Below are positions 12,001-21,190 of a stretch of DNA of 64,000 nucleotides, piece after piece. Location of the stretch: positions 48,018-112,017 of the forward strand of contig WNNJ02000551.1 of assembly GCA_012934845.2 (NCBI GenBank). The letters run 5' to 3'. The position numbers and the translations under genes are program-made. Source of the stretch: Pomphorhynchus laevis (Eukaryota; Acanthocephala; Palaeacanthocephala; Echinorhynchida; Pomphorhynchidae). The notes under the pieces were generated by a model. That model was given only the letters and a program-made list of their open reading frames with translations, was not told where the DNA came from and ran no database searches. How positions within the stretch are numbered: position 1 is the stretch's first letter; each line of letters starts with the position of its first letter.

Positions 12001-15000
12001 TGACGTTGCTTGTTGTATATTCAATTCAAATATTTTAAGGCAAAAATAATACATTTTGCTACTAATACCTTCCATTCACACACGTTTTATTTGTCCGAAT
12101 ATAAATGACCCTACTTTTAATTAATTTTGATTTATCAAAGTTTAATATAATAAAACTTTAATTCAATAAGCGAACATATTTATCCAGGTAGTTTTATTCT
12201 TAATAAAACTAATATTGATTGCAAAGAAGGTATATATCTAGATATAAACATTAAATTAACATCAATCAAAATTAATTTTAATTTATATCGTAAAGATAAC
12301 ATATTTAAATTTACAAGAAACATTTTTGAACGAACATTTATGCATACCATATAATATAAAATATAATACATTAAATAATGAAATTTTCAAATTGGTATAA
12401 AAAGGTATATATCTAGATATAAACATTAAATTAACATCAATCTAAATTACTTTTAATTTATATCGTAATGACATTTAAATTTACAAGAAACATTTTTGCA
12501 CGAACAATCGTGCATACCGTATAATATAAAATATAATACATTAAATAATGAAATACAAATTGGTATAAAAAGGTATACATCTAGATATAAACATTAAATT
12601 AACATCAATTAAAACAACTTTTAATTTATATCGTAAGGACGATATATATTTACAAGAAACATTTTTTCATGAGCATTCATGTATACCATTTAATATAAAA
12701 TATAATACATTAAATAATGAAATTTTAATAATTGAGATAATATGTAATGATATTGGCTTTCAAAATCATTTAAATAATTTAATAGATGCATATTTTAAAC
12801 TCAGTTACTATAAAAATATCATCAAACGTAAAATAATAAAATATGTTAATTAACACAATATTATTAAAAATAAATTTAAAATTAGGAGAAAAATTCTATG
12901 AATGAATAATAAATAATATACTTTGTATTAGAATAAGGTACACTAGATAATGAAACTTTATCCGAGAAATACGTTTTTCTCATTTATTTGACACCTTACT
13001 ATGTTGTGTTGAAGAATAGGGCAGATACCTGATAAACTAGCAGTTTCGATTGATGACCTCTTATTTTTATTCTGATACATTGTCTGTTATTTACTAATCA
13101 ATTTATAAAATTGGGAGTTCGCTCAGGTTGAGCGAACTCCCAATACTGTTCGAGGATAGTTGATATAGTAAAGATTTGATCAGTAGTTTCACGACCTGGA
13201 CGAAATCTTCATTGTTCCTCTTTCATCTCCCATTCAACTATAAAACGTATCCTTAATTCAAGAATTCTATCAAATAATTTACCAGGTTGGCTAAAAAGAG
13301 TGATGACCAGAAAATTAGAACACACTCTTCGGTCATATTTCTTAAAGATCGGTACTGCTACTCCAGTTCGCCACTTACTAGAAACCTGTCCTGACTTCAA
13401 TGTAACGTTGAAGATTCGTTTAGGCCACTTTTTAAATTTCAATTTTTTTAAATTTGATATTAATCATAAAATCTTATATAATTATTTATTATTTAAAACT
13501 ATTTATTTAATTATTTATTACAAATATTTGAAACTTTTATTTATTTAATATTCGTATATTAATTTGGTGGTGAATTTTTGGAGATAGGCGTATGTATATC
13601 GATATGTATGTCGCAGTTTAGTAATATTGTATCCCTATTTTGTTACTCAGAAATAATTATCTTTTAATATATATTTTTGTATATAGGCAAAATTCAACTT
13701 GCATTTGAAAATTGAATTTAGTGTTTGTAAAGCGTGTGTTTGTACAAACCTGCGACATAAATTGTTATATTTAGCGTCAGACACCTATGTATCTTGCTAC
13801 AGTGGAAGGAAACAATGAAGCTGCGAGTACTCTTTTATCTCACGGGGCCAGTCCGAACATCACGGACTCATCAGGTCGAGATATGCTAACTGTCGCCATG
13901 CTTAAAAGAAATGAACCACTTGTGACGATGTTTCGGAGAGTATTAATAGCCTGTAAGTATACAAACACAATCTATAAAATTTGCTTGCATTTGAGTTGCA
14001 TAATTAATTATCCTATTCAAATAAATTGCTCAATTTTATTGTATTTTTGATTGTAAGATGAATTGTATAATTGTTTTATTGATCATCTTAATGTTATTTT
14101 ATTTATATTTAATGAAAATATTTAAATTACGAAAGAAACATTTTTTATTTAATAAGAACTAAATTAGTTAAATTAATATAATAATTTAATCAATTTAATT
14201 ATTAAGTTGATTGATTATTTATTAAATAATGCATAAATAATTAATTTAAGAATAAATTAAATTATCAATATAAGAATCGATATTTATAGATTTTCTCAAT
14301 ATAAATTAACTGGTATCGGGTAATTTGCCATTACCAAATATGAAGTTATAAAGTAATTTAACTTTTAAAATTAGAATTGACATGATGTAATTAAACCTTT
14401 TTATTACACCCAGTCAGTATTAATAATTAATCATAAAAATGTGGTTAATGTTAATTTATTGAGATTGTTAATTAAAAATGTGTCATTTACGTAGTGACTT
14501 TTATACTCTTTTATTAAAGTAAATAGTTAAGAAATGTATTTCTAAATTATGTGATTGCACCGATTTGGTAATTTCAATAAATATGTGATTGCATCGATTA
14601 GGTAATTATATATATTAAAAAGGTGTGTTTATTTTATCACCAAATTTATTTATATATAATATACTTATATATAAATATATTATATATGTTAAAAAAGAAA
14701 TGTTAATGATAACACAAAAGTAATTTCTCATTGCTGCATGTTGAGTCAGCATAAATTATTTTTTTATAAATACAATTTGACTTTAGATCGTAGCCTTTTT
14801 AACTGTATAGAGTTAACTTAAGATTAAACATCCATCGTTTATATTTTTATTTATATTTTAATTAATAAATGTTCATCAAAAGTTTAAAATTATATGGTAC
14901 GTTTTTTACATTAATGTATATAATATATCCAACTAAATATCTCATTTAATATATTGCTTGGAACAAAATCATAACTTTACATAATATATACTTATCTAAC

Positions 15001-15920
15001 AATATGCGTTCTTTCGTGTAGGTCAAGTCGCCGGTCAAAACAAACCGGACGTTATTCGTGCATATGAAAAATCTAAGCGAAAAAGAACAAAGGTACAACG
15101 ACAAACAGCACGGGAAATTAAATCCACTTCTACTAGCAAAGGTGGATTGCACGATGAAAATAAATCTGATCATTTGAAATTGAAGCAACACATTAATCAG
15201 ACAATGTCCATGCAATCAAACGGGTTATATTATCACGATAACGGTGGCAATGCAAATTCATGCAACGGCACAAGTGACATTCCTATTTTAACACCCATAG
15301 GTAGTTGCGTTTCTGATACATTTGTAAATCATTCAATGATGGCAAGCGGTCCAGAATATTTCGATTCTTGTGTTCATCCTGATTACAAACGAGTTAAGTT
15401 TGACAATTGTATAAAAAGTGGAATAAGGACAGTGCACGACAAAAGTTCCAATCTTGCCACAAATTTAGTTTACCATCAAATGATGCCTCCAGATTTGCGA
15501 AGTACATTTCAGTGCCAAGAAAGTTACCGCCGTAATCCACTAATGTGCTATAATCAATATATCCCCGTTAATGCACATCATTGCCACCACCAATGCAGAA
15601 GTATAAATTATTCCGTGTTGAAGGACCGATCATTCGCTTTTGGTGGACCCGGGTGTTGTGCACCACTAAGTCAACACCATAACCATCTTTGCAATAGCTA
15701 TACTACGGTAAATCACATGAGTCAATTTTGTGTTAACACACCATGCGGGCACATTGCAGAAACGAACATTGTTCAACACAACAGTCCTGAAGTCGTCGAT
15801 CCCTACCTGTTTCAGGTAAACTGTCAAGCAAATGATGAAAACCTTCAAGATATTTTGCCATCTCAAAATTCATATCCGGGTTACGATTTATACCAAAGTG
15901 CCACCGATGCATTGTACTGA
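3..15920 (+). CDS. Notch: Notch-family receptor, 3' part of gene (10 exons, 5' end outside window)
   Basis: A single-pass receptor of the Notch pathway: ligand binding by EGF repeats, cleavage, release of an intracellular domain that acts with CSL in the nucleus (family knowledge). Joined exons are 3-48, 1556-2017, 7098-7454, 7509-7865, 8031-8076, 8128-8457, 9770-10370, 11370-11990, 13775-13952 and 15022-15920, all with GT-AG borders and matching phases, about 1298 residues. Order seen: the end of one EGF, ten complete EGF repeats, one Lin12/Notch repeat, NOD/NODP-like region, one membrane segment, about six ankyrin repeats, a basic cluster and a H/Q/N-rich tail. Odd points: one LNR instead of the usual three, a short tail, and introns of 51 and 54 bp beside one of 5 kb. 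The family call is secure; the exon borders are my reading of splice signals and phase. Confidence 0.93.
754..795. repeat. Perfect 19-bp inverted repeat, 4-nt loop
   Basis: The arm aaccgtgcattcttccatt (754-772) is exactly reverse-complemented at 777-795 around GCAA. A second, single-arm copy starts near 1289 and is followed by related sequence (TTTATTATCA), so this looks like a small mobile or fold-back repeat family. Confidence 0.85.
1083..1180 (-). repeat. Diverged SINE tail
   Basis: On the minus strand this matches the 3' domain of the SINE cluster at 28.5-29.65 kb, including the shared core TCAGTAGCTGATGA against TCAGCAGCTGATGA and a flanking hairpin whose paired bases change together. 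The tRNA-like head is not recognisable here. Confidence 0.55.
1556..2017 (+). CDS. Notch: Notch exon: EGF repeats
   Basis: Phase-1 to phase-1 exon of 462 nt. It completes the previous EGF (YGGSNCDEP) and encodes three whole EGF modules plus most of a fourth. One module begins with a calcium-binding EGF signature (DIDEC). The donor is CCAG|GTAAAT; reading through it reaches a stop at 2023. Confidence 0.92.
2739..3694 (-). pseudogene. Reverse transcriptase part of LINE-alpha copy A
   Basis: Two overlapping minus-strand frames together cover the RT fingers/palm. One has KGEMEQYIQDNSHQLAVAVF followed by DFSAAFDRISIPF (motif A); the other has YLAVYADDTTVLFSGRR (motif C). The split between frames shows at least one frameshift. 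Copy C (23.2-23.7 kb) holds the same region in one frame, which confirms the reading. Confidence 0.88.
3966..4893 (-). pseudogene. Endonuclease and linker of LINE-alpha copy A
   Basis: The 4363-4893 frame starts with an APE-like endonuclease opening (LNILQWNSGG, ...DVIVLRGRGL where an E is usual) and contains IANIYLRPGEIHKNRDLLDR. The 3966-4448 frame is the conserved EN-RT linker (RRRFHFDPIRVAFFKAA; LSSQATALLSTTYKGRIYNP), also found at 23,976-24,512. The frames overlap, so the copy is broken. Confidence 0.85.
5043..5745 (-). pseudogene. ORF1 (nucleic-acid-binding) remnant of LINE-alpha copy A
   Basis: The 5503-5745 frame has TCNPFMSFNLKFKIVGSEEY followed by TYPHCSRW, matching TCNPFMGYNLRFSIIETDSL plus TYPHCNNC in copy C. 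The next frame supplies a later knuckle. Several cysteines of the first knuckle are lost. Upstream the sequence runs into a 15-bp tandem repeat and homology to copy C stops, so the 5' part is missing. Confidence 0.8.
5616..5675. repeat. 15-bp tandem repeat, about 4 units
   Basis: Unit tactgtaccgtacta, four copies with small changes in the last two. It lies at the truncated 5' edge of LINE-alpha copy A and produces the repeated SIVRY in the antisense frame. Confidence 0.85.
7098..7454 (+). CDS. Notch: Notch exon: EGF repeats
   Basis: Begins after TTTAG at 7097 and completes the split EGF (FSGDVCN). It encodes two whole EGF modules and most of a third (TTFCDLLLCKNGATC...CKTGYTG). It ends at ACAG|GTAGAT, phase 1. 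The next exon is only 54 bp away. Confidence 0.92.
7455..7508 (+). other. 54-bp in-frame mini-intron of Notch
   Basis: GT at 7455 and AG at 7508 with a T-rich 3' end. Length is a multiple of three and it has no stop. Removing it restores a normal EGF (GYTG-ENCEH). Retained, it would add the hydrophobic run RLLVILFYMLIILIIFQG between EGF cysteines, which argues that it is an intron. Confidence 0.85.
7509..7865 (+). CDS. Notch: Notch exon: EGF repeats
   Basis: Encodes the end of one EGF, then NPCHMLNPCEGPNSEC..., a DINEC module and a DIDEC module, the last two with calcium-binding signatures. It ends at a strong donor (CAAG|GTAAGT), phase 1, splitting the last EGF before its final cysteine. 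Confidence 0.92.
8031..8076 (+). CDS. Notch: Notch exon: last EGF end, start of LNR
   Basis: 46-nt exon after ATTTTTAAG. It reads FTGDNCQLLSMQEC and closes the last EGF. The phase-2 donor AG|GTAAAC is joined across a 51-bp intron (8077-8127). Confidence 0.85.
8128..8457 (+). CDS. Notch: Notch exon: single Lin12/Notch repeat and NOD domain
   Basis: The first ~30 residues are one LNR module: C-x4-YCEQHQLDGKCDLKCNNEAC then KFDGGDC, with the calcium-binding D/N pattern. A NOD-like segment follows (LVCLVTVDIPI...LLQYTSKLLNTDVYYL). Canonical Notch has three LNRs guarding the cleavage site; the preceding introns (51 and 165 bp) leave no room for more. The exon ends TG|GTACGT, phase 2. RGRK in the NOD segment is a basic tract, but I would not call it a furin site. 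Confidence 0.88.
8458..9769 (+). other. Notch intron, 1.3 kb
   Basis: Very AT-rich, especially 9000-9450. I see no gene, repeat unit or RNA motif in it. Confidence 0.75.
9770..10370 (+). CDS. Notch: Notch exon: NODP region, membrane segment, start of intracellular domain
   Basis: Acceptor TTAATTAG at 9769; the first base completes a Cys codon. LSVTFPKCN...EEICFNSTDQITRFVSVQ resembles the NODP half of the heterodimerisation domain. The membrane span (IAIVIIIIIISLLIIVAF, about 10,035-10,095) is followed by RGRK as a stop-transfer basic stretch, then a juxtamembrane RAM-like part with the basic cluster NRKRKL. It ends AAG|GTAAAT in phase 0. Confidence 0.88.
10371..11369 (+). other. Notch intron, 1.0 kb
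   Basis: AT-rich; no gene or repeat recognised. Confidence 0.75.
11370..11990 (+). CDS. Notch: Notch exon: ankyrin repeats 1-4 and part of 5
   Basis: After a linker (VYKESSNIAIFRPQDD...) come ankyrin repeats marked by GETILHLSIRFNQIDVLKYF, GRTVLHSACLR, GMTPLHHAISLNYNDVALLL and GNTALHYAAQVNNINAIVCL. These form the scaffold for CSL and Mastermind in the family. The exon ends ...SLNFR|GTAAGT, phase 0, in the middle of the next repeat. Confidence 0.92.
12229..12853 (+). repeat. Threefold tandem fragment of a Penelope-like RT C-terminal region
   Basis: Units start at 12,229, 12,404 and 12,572 (spacings 175 and 168 bp), each opening with GGTATAYATCTAGATATAAA. Each encodes the same piece, GI(Y/H)LDINIKLTSIK...NLYRK. 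The third continues in an open frame of 93 residues (12,572-12,853) through CIPFNIKYNTLNNEIL and FQNHLNNLIDAYFKL. This layout (LD-x-I, F-x-LYRKDD, IPxxIxYN, then a NxL/YK tail) fits the region after the catalytic YxDD in Penelope-like reverse transcriptases. Units 1 and 2 end early. Identification is by motif layout only. Confidence 0.6.
13111..13143. repeat. Perfect 15-bp hairpin, 3-nt loop
   Basis: The arm ttgggagttcgctca (13,111-13,125) is reverse-complemented at 13,129-13,143 around GGT. It lies exactly where the adjacent LINE scrap stops; the arm itself encodes part of the RT (YWEFAQ, minus strand), so it is a short inverted duplication of LINE sequence. Confidence 0.88.
13144..13442 (-). 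pseudogene. LINE reverse-transcriptase scrap
   Basis: The minus strand reads SSKWRTGVAVPIFKKYDRRV...ITLFSQPGKLFDRILELRIR, then after EEQ and one stop RFRPGRETTDQIFTISTILE. This is the N-terminal RT region common in LINEs of animals (PIFKKxDR, ITLxSxPGK, FRPGRxTTDQ). It belongs to a different family from LINE-alpha, -beta and -gamma. 5' and 3' parts are missing. Confidence 0.82.
13775..13952 (+). CDS. Notch: Notch exon: ankyrin repeats 5-6
   Basis: I start it after TTTAG at 13,774, giving RQTPMYLATVEGNNEAASTL. Alignment with the usual spacing D-x7-TP supports including RQ over the alternative acceptor at 13,780. LLSHGASPNITDSSGRDML leads into the last, degenerate repeat. It ends at CCT|GTAAGTAT, phase 1. 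Confidence 0.87.
13953..15021 (+). other. Notch intron, 1.1 kb
   Basis: AT-rich; a short direct repeat (ATATGTGATTGCAYCGATT) occurs at about 14,545 and 14,580. No gene seen. Confidence 0.75.
15022..15920 (+). CDS. Notch: Notch last exon: nuclear localisation cluster and C-terminal tail
   Basis: Begins QVAGQNKPDVIRAYEKSKRK with the basic cluster KSKRKRTK, a likely nuclear localisation signal. The rest is low-complexity, rich in His, Gln, Asn, Ser, Cys and Tyr, and ends LPSQNSYPGYDLYQSATDAL-Y and a stop at 15,918. I do not see the long OPA stretch or a clear PEST motif of other Notch proteins. AATAAA follows at 16,004, so this is the true 3' end. Confidence 0.88.
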
Positions 15921-16003
15921 GCAGTCAATTGTTTACAAAAACAAACCGAATTGTTTTTATATTTTGTACATATTTTCTTCTTGTTTTTTATGTAAATATT
16001 TTA

Positions 16004-16009
16004 AATAAA
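16004..16009 (+). promoter_or_regulatory. Polyadenylation signal of Notch
   Basis: AATAAA 84 bases after the stop codon, in a T-rich 3' UTR. Confidence 0.75.
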
Positions 16010-16439
16010 ATGTGGAAAAATCTCTAAAAAAATCTGGAATATCAGTTTTGTCGTCAATGCTGATAGTGCGAAATACAAGTTAGCTATTTTAAAATAAGAA
16101 TTATTTAAAAAATGTGAAAATTGTATTTACATTTTTAACAAATGAATATTAAATGTTTTTATTAACAAAAATGAATATTAAATGTTTATAATTAATAAAA
16201 ATGTAATTTAATATACATACTTTTGTAATTAGTCGTATTTTGACACGTTTGCTTCGCATCTTATCATGACGGCATTACATTTATTGTCCAAAGTGTAATC
16301 GCGTGGGACTATTGCCATGTTACGAAACCAGAAAAGGATTATTTTGAAACAATTTAATAAATTTCTAAATATTAACATATCTAACATCGATTCTTTGTAC
16401 AAATCATATCACATTGAGGTTTTATCTCTTGATGTGGTT

Positions 16440-17100
16440 AGTGGAATTCCATAATTCCCTGTTTATTTTCCATCTCTCTATGATGCACGCGGCATTTCCC
16501 CTCTGGACTGCTATGCTCATACGTTGGAGCATGAACGACATGGTACGCTGGTCCCCAGTGGCACGCTTAAGGCGTCGGCCCAACTCCTCCAAGAAAACCA
16601 GTGACTCGGTGTCGATCTATCCGTGAGTCTCTATGGCGACTGGTGTAAATGAGTATATGTGATCGTTCAGTTCAGAATATTTTTGCTGTTTTCTGAACAC
16701 AGCTAGCTCGGCAGCTGCTCCTACGTGATGGGTTGCAGTGACCTGGTAACTCTTCTCTAGGGTATTTATGCAGGTGAAATACCATACCAGCCACTTACCG
16801 GCCGACCACGGGACGAATGTGACACCATCTGGATGCCTTCCATCATCACGAGAGATTCCGCTGGGCTCAAGCTGACCTGAATGTTCGCATCCACCAGTGT
16901 CATCCTTATGATGTTATTGACTTCGGCGTGTCGGTTATGTCGAGATATGCTGCGTTGTCAATCTAGACCATGAGCATCTGGGAATGCCGTCATTGTTCCA
17001 CGTGTGCATGCGTTGGGTTGGTGAAAATGAATGCCTAGTCGCAACACAACCGCGATACATAGACTCCGGTCATCCAATCGATTTCCAACTGATGAGATTG
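16440..17100 (-). pseudogene. Nuclease-like C-terminal domain of the RT element
   Basis: Minus strand, ~17.0 to 16.45 kb: a Cys/His cluster followed by SISRHNRHAEVNNIIRMTLV, then DDGRHPDGVTFVPWSAGKWL, VWYFTCINTLEKSYQ, GAAAELAVFRKQQKYSELND and IYSFTPVAIET. The arrangement (zinc-binding cluster, PDG, hydrophobic strand ending in T, then K-x-x-KY) fits a restriction-like endonuclease. A usual Asp in the hydrophobic strand reads Tyr here and one Cys of the cluster reads Arg, so this copy is probably dead. Confidence 0.65.
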
Positions 17101-17446
17101 GTATGGCAAAGAAAAAGTCACTCGAATGCGGGTATACGGATGCCTAAATACGACCAGTAATACGAATTACAACTACTGCAGAGTAGTAACTTCGGACAAT
17201 ACCTCTTGCATTAGTTTGTGATAAAACGGACAGGACCATCATTTTTGGCAAACATTTTCCGACGGAACATCGTCCAAAGAAATCTATTACCAGCGAAGGA
17301 TTGTCTCAGATAAGAGTGGTGGATTCGGCTCGATCGGTTAATCACTCGGACAAGCTAGAATTTTACGATTAAGTTCAGCGATCGAGTGATGGGATGTGAT
17401 GTAGGCAGGGAGCATCGTATCCTAATCAGTGAAAACTTCTAGGCCG

Positions 17447-18480
17447 CTACACTTGATTGATGGGGTTGCCTGCTTTCATGCCATATTGGATAGGTAAGTT
17501 AAGTACGGTCTGAAGGATCTTGCGTAACGAACCGTCATATTTACTCACTGAATCGCTTAGAAAAGACGGAGTGCATCGGAGGAAGTAAGATAATTTTGCG
17601 AGATTGAAACATTTCCTTAGAAGGAACAGTGCATCTTGCCGCGATAGATCCCGGATCCTAGATCTAACGAGCTTAAGATTTGATATAAACTCCGTCATTT
17701 GTTGATCAATGCAAGCTATAGAACCAATGGGTCACCCCAATAATGTGGCTGAGTTGTGATCTGTAATGGTAAATTCCGGGAACCGTTCAAGTAGACGATT
17801 GCTTGTCTCCATGTCATTTGCGATGGTTTCACATTTGCTTAGATTTAAACACAAACCAGGATCGAAACAGAGTAGTTTGATTTTTTTAACATCCTCCATG
17901 TCGTTTACTCGCCCGCCAAAAGTACAGTCGTCCATGTACCATACACGAAATTGTGATTTCCCAAGTTGTGACATTACGAATATAGTGAGCGAAAAGAGGA
18001 GGGGACCCAAATGACCTTCCTGCTGAACACCCTCTGCCGAGTTGATTATGTTTAGTCCGTGAAAAAGGTCAGTCGGGTTCGCATAACATGCTTCAACGAA
18101 ATTGTAAATGACCTAACATAGCCGACCTCTTGAGGCAGTTGAACGCGTTGGAGAAATCCAACTTGATCATGGCTGATCTTGGAGCGACATTTTTATCCAA
18201 GAAGTGACAGGCCGCGTCGACTGTGGCTTCGGGCCCGCCGCGAATCCCAACCCCAACTGGTGTGGTATAATGTGAGTCGCTAATAATTTGGATGCGTATC
18301 GAGCCACAATTGAACCAGTCAGACGACGGAAGGAGCAGCTTATGGCGATAGGTCGCACGCTTCCTTGTTTATTCCGTAGAGCGATTATACGGCGCCAAAG
18401 AAGATGCGACGGATACGCTCTGGTATACGCGTCCTGATTTCACCACTAATCATGTGAAAGCAATTATTGCAAGTAAAAGT
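17447..18480 (-). pseudogene. Reverse transcriptase domain of the RT element
   Basis: Fragments in order on the minus strand: RPIAISCSFRRLTGSIVARY (18.35 kb), GIRGGPEATVDAACHFLD (18.22 kb), KLDFSNAFNCLKR (18.15 kb), GPLLFSLTIFVMSQLG and YMDDCTFGG (18.0-17.93 kb), GLCLNLSKCET (17.85 kb), and a helical thumb (17.65 kb). RT motifs A, B/C and D are all visible. At least three frame changes separate them. Confidence 0.82.
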
Positions 18481-19470
18481 TTGTTACCCGCAATGCCGAC
18501 TATCGGGTATATAAGGTCCTTTAAGTGAAGATGTGTTAATCCATCTGGACCCCCTTTCGAAGCGGAAGGGAACGAATTTATTGCGTGTGTTATGGATTCG
18601 CACGATACCATTCCGGCAAAAGTAGGGACGCTTTGGGGTCTACTTCGAGATCACCGACGCTAGCAACTTGGGTTTAAATTAGGGCATCAGATGACGAGCT
18701 GGAAATTTTTTTAGAACCCTCCGAAGTGTGGATGTAGCGTTGTGCCTCATAAAGGGGGCTCGATACAGGTAGTTGTTGAACTCGCAGAAACTCTAATGTC
18801 TCTTGACAAAGGACGAGGAAGAAATCATCACTGAATAACAATTGCATTGCTCCAGATAAATTTTCGTCCTCCAGTTTCTCAGACACTCGCTTGCTCAACC
18901 AATCACGCTTCCTATTGGCTGTAGATGGGGGCTGTATATTGCCTGTCGAGATGTGCACGGACGCAGAAACACATTGTATAGTTATACCGTAAAAATACAT
19001 ACAGTTCTGTTTCAAAATATTTGGTAAACTAAGAGTAGATTTGGCATTGTTGCGCTGTTGGACTGGAAGGACTTGAATAAGGGAAGGCCAGCAAGGCTAT
19101 CCAGGCTAGTTTATCTCCAGCAACCGACACAATCGCGGAAATCAAATAAGACAGACGGGTTGCAATTTCTGGTCGAGCGATTCGGGGAATCCTTCGAACT
19201 GTGCTGACACCCTATAGCATTAAAACACGCAGGTGGGTGTAACAGGTCGCTTAATCGTAGTCAGTCTCGGGGTTTGGCTGCACATCATCGTTTTACGGGG
19301 AGTGAAGAGAGTGCATATTTCCATATATGTCGTGTATGAGTGCACGTCCAGGACAACAAGGCCCTGGTCCATGATGATGAATTGTCCCAGCATCTGTCAG
19401 GCTGAACGTTCTCTGACAGATCGAAAACTGACCGAATTCGGGCATGGTTGTGTTTCGAATCACTTGATTC

Positions 19471-19989
19471 ACGTTGCTTCGCTGGCTCGTAGTTGTAAGT
19501 AGTTATAATTGTGTGTTATATTATCTTGTTGTGTATTTTATTGTAAGTATTAATTAACCAAGAAACGACTGTTATAGTTATAGCGTTGATTGGTTTTGAT
19601 AATGTGTGTTTAAGCTAATGTCTTCAATGCCACTTTGTAGCACTCGAAGCCTTCTCAAGAATTACAATAAGTTTAAAATGACGTCGATAATAAAATAAAT
19701 TTCCTTTTTATCGGTTTTTACAGTTTTAACTGTAAAGTGTGTTTTGATACAGATTAGTGGTTCAAAACGTAAAAATAAAAGTGCAGATTATTCCAGTTTA
19801 CAATTATTGTTGCGATATAAATAAAACGAATCTCGAAAAACAGTTCGAAGGAGGCAGTTCTCACTTTACTAAATGTACACTTGCGAATCTTATGATATTT
19901 CGAGTAAAACACTATAATATCGCTGTTTTGAAATCGTGTGCCGGAATAAATTGCGACACATTCATAATAATTAAAGTTTTTAAAAATCG
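19471..19989. other. Spacer without recognised content
   Basis: AT-rich. The overlapping opposite frames at 19,754-20,020 show no family signature. Confidence 0.6.
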
Positions 19990-21190
19990 ATAAAAGACTA
20001 GCAATAGCTGATGCATTCATCCTCAGTGAAGGAGGTCGCCATTACAATGCTGTTAGCCTCCCCTCCGATGTTGCGGCATCAACATTAGACGGAGAATATT
20101 TTTACCTAAAAAATCGATTACATGCCCAAAAGATCTGCAGTTCGTTTAGATTCAAAACTCTCTCATCTCCATTTACGAAAAAGAGCTTGCGCGTAAAATC
20201 CGCGATCGTTTAAGTAGACGAAATTTAATTTCACCATGTTTTCTTGGGTTTGTAAAAAATCGTTTGGTACACTCAACAATTGGTGAAGTGTATCGGTTTT
20301 GCCAAAACAACAGTCATCAGCTTACTGTGGATGTCTTTGTTTTCGACTTTTCCGCAGTATTTGACTGTATCTCCATTCCTTTTGTCATCTCTACACTCAA
20401 GTCCCTCGGGTTGCCTGTGAGAATTGTTGACAGGGTTGAGATTTTGCTGTATACCAAGCGGTTCTTCTATTATGATGATCCTGATGCACGTCAGTTCCAC
20501 CCTATTACGGGTATGCCTCGAGGCTCCCCCTTTATCCTATCTTACACCTTGCTGCCTCCATTGTACTTTTTAAACCTTTAAACGCGATCAACATCTTATG
20601 GTATATGCTGATAATACCATATCCTGTTTTCTGGACGCGGGTGAAAAGATGTAGTCTCGAACATCAGCCGTTTCTTTTAAGGATTAATAGATCAGTTGCC
20701 ATCATCCAATCTTGTTTTAAACTCCGAAAAATCTCACGTGGTCGTCTTTCTTGGCTCCCCTGCCACAAAAAAAGAGACTTAAGAGACTAACACTTTTTGA
20801 AATATCCTCCATTTCGCAGCCTCAACCACTCCCTATCTTCACGAGTAGATCAAAATATATAGGATTAACCGATACGGTAAATTGGTCGGCGAAAGCTGAC
20901 CTGGATAGACTTAAACGTATCCTGAAGAAAGCTAGGTTGGCCATGAAATGGGCTCACCATTTGTCATTGAATGGAAAAACCAGGTGCTCATCTTGGGTAC
21001 TTAGGCTATCTCGGAATTAGTCTTCTCAAGTGGACGTCCCCTAGAACAAAGACTAAGGTTTCTCAAGCTCCTTATCTCACAGAACCACCCGAGGTCTATC
21101 CCCGCGTAATTCAGTCGCAGAGCGGCGTGTTGGATTTGCTAGAGGGCTCAAATCCCACTGGAGCTGAGGCCGGTACGATTCATAAAGGCG
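19990..21190 (+). mobile_element. LINE-alpha copy B, 5'-truncated
   Basis: Plus-strand copy starting within the EN-RT linker. RT pieces: VHSTIGEVYRFCQNNSHQLT (20.27 kb), DFSAVFDCISIPFVISTLKS (20.35 kb), RQFHPITGMPRGSP (20.49 kb), TVNWSAKADLDRLKRILKKA (20.9 kb). The 3' end (GGGCTCAAATCCCACTGGAG, ~21.15 kb) matches the reverse complement of the ends of copies A and C. Several frameshifts; the YADD region is disrupted. 5' truncation is normal for LINE insertion. Confidence 0.87.

Larger units (their letters stand above)
11991..13774 (+). other. Notch intron, 1.8 kb, carrying retroelement scraps
   Basis: Holds three tandem copies of an RT fragment (12,229-12,853), a perfect hairpin (13,111-13,143) and a minus-strand LINE scrap (13,144-13,442). 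The rest is AT-rich. Confidence 0.75.
16440..19470 (-). mobile_element. RT element with C-terminal restriction-like nuclease signature, decayed
   Basis: One long coding region on the minus strand, broken into many frames. In order: a zinc-finger-like piece (CQRTFSLTDAGTIHHHG, ~19.4 kb); KLEDENLSGAMQLLFSDDF (~18.85 kb); a GGPDGLTHLH motif (~18.53 kb); RPIAISCSFRRLTGSIVARY (~18.35 kb); motif A KLDFSNAFN (~18.15 kb); YMDD (~17.94 kb); a thumb RQDALFLLRKCFNLAKLSYF (~17.6 kb); a Cys/His stretch (~17.0 kb); HPDGVTFVPW...LVWYFT (~16.8 kb); and ATGDQRTMSFMLQRMSIAVQ (~16.55 kb). The PDG...LVW-x-(F/D)-T layout resembles the PD-(D/E)XK nuclease of R2-like elements; that reading is inference. GC content is well above its surroundings. 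Confidence 0.78.
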
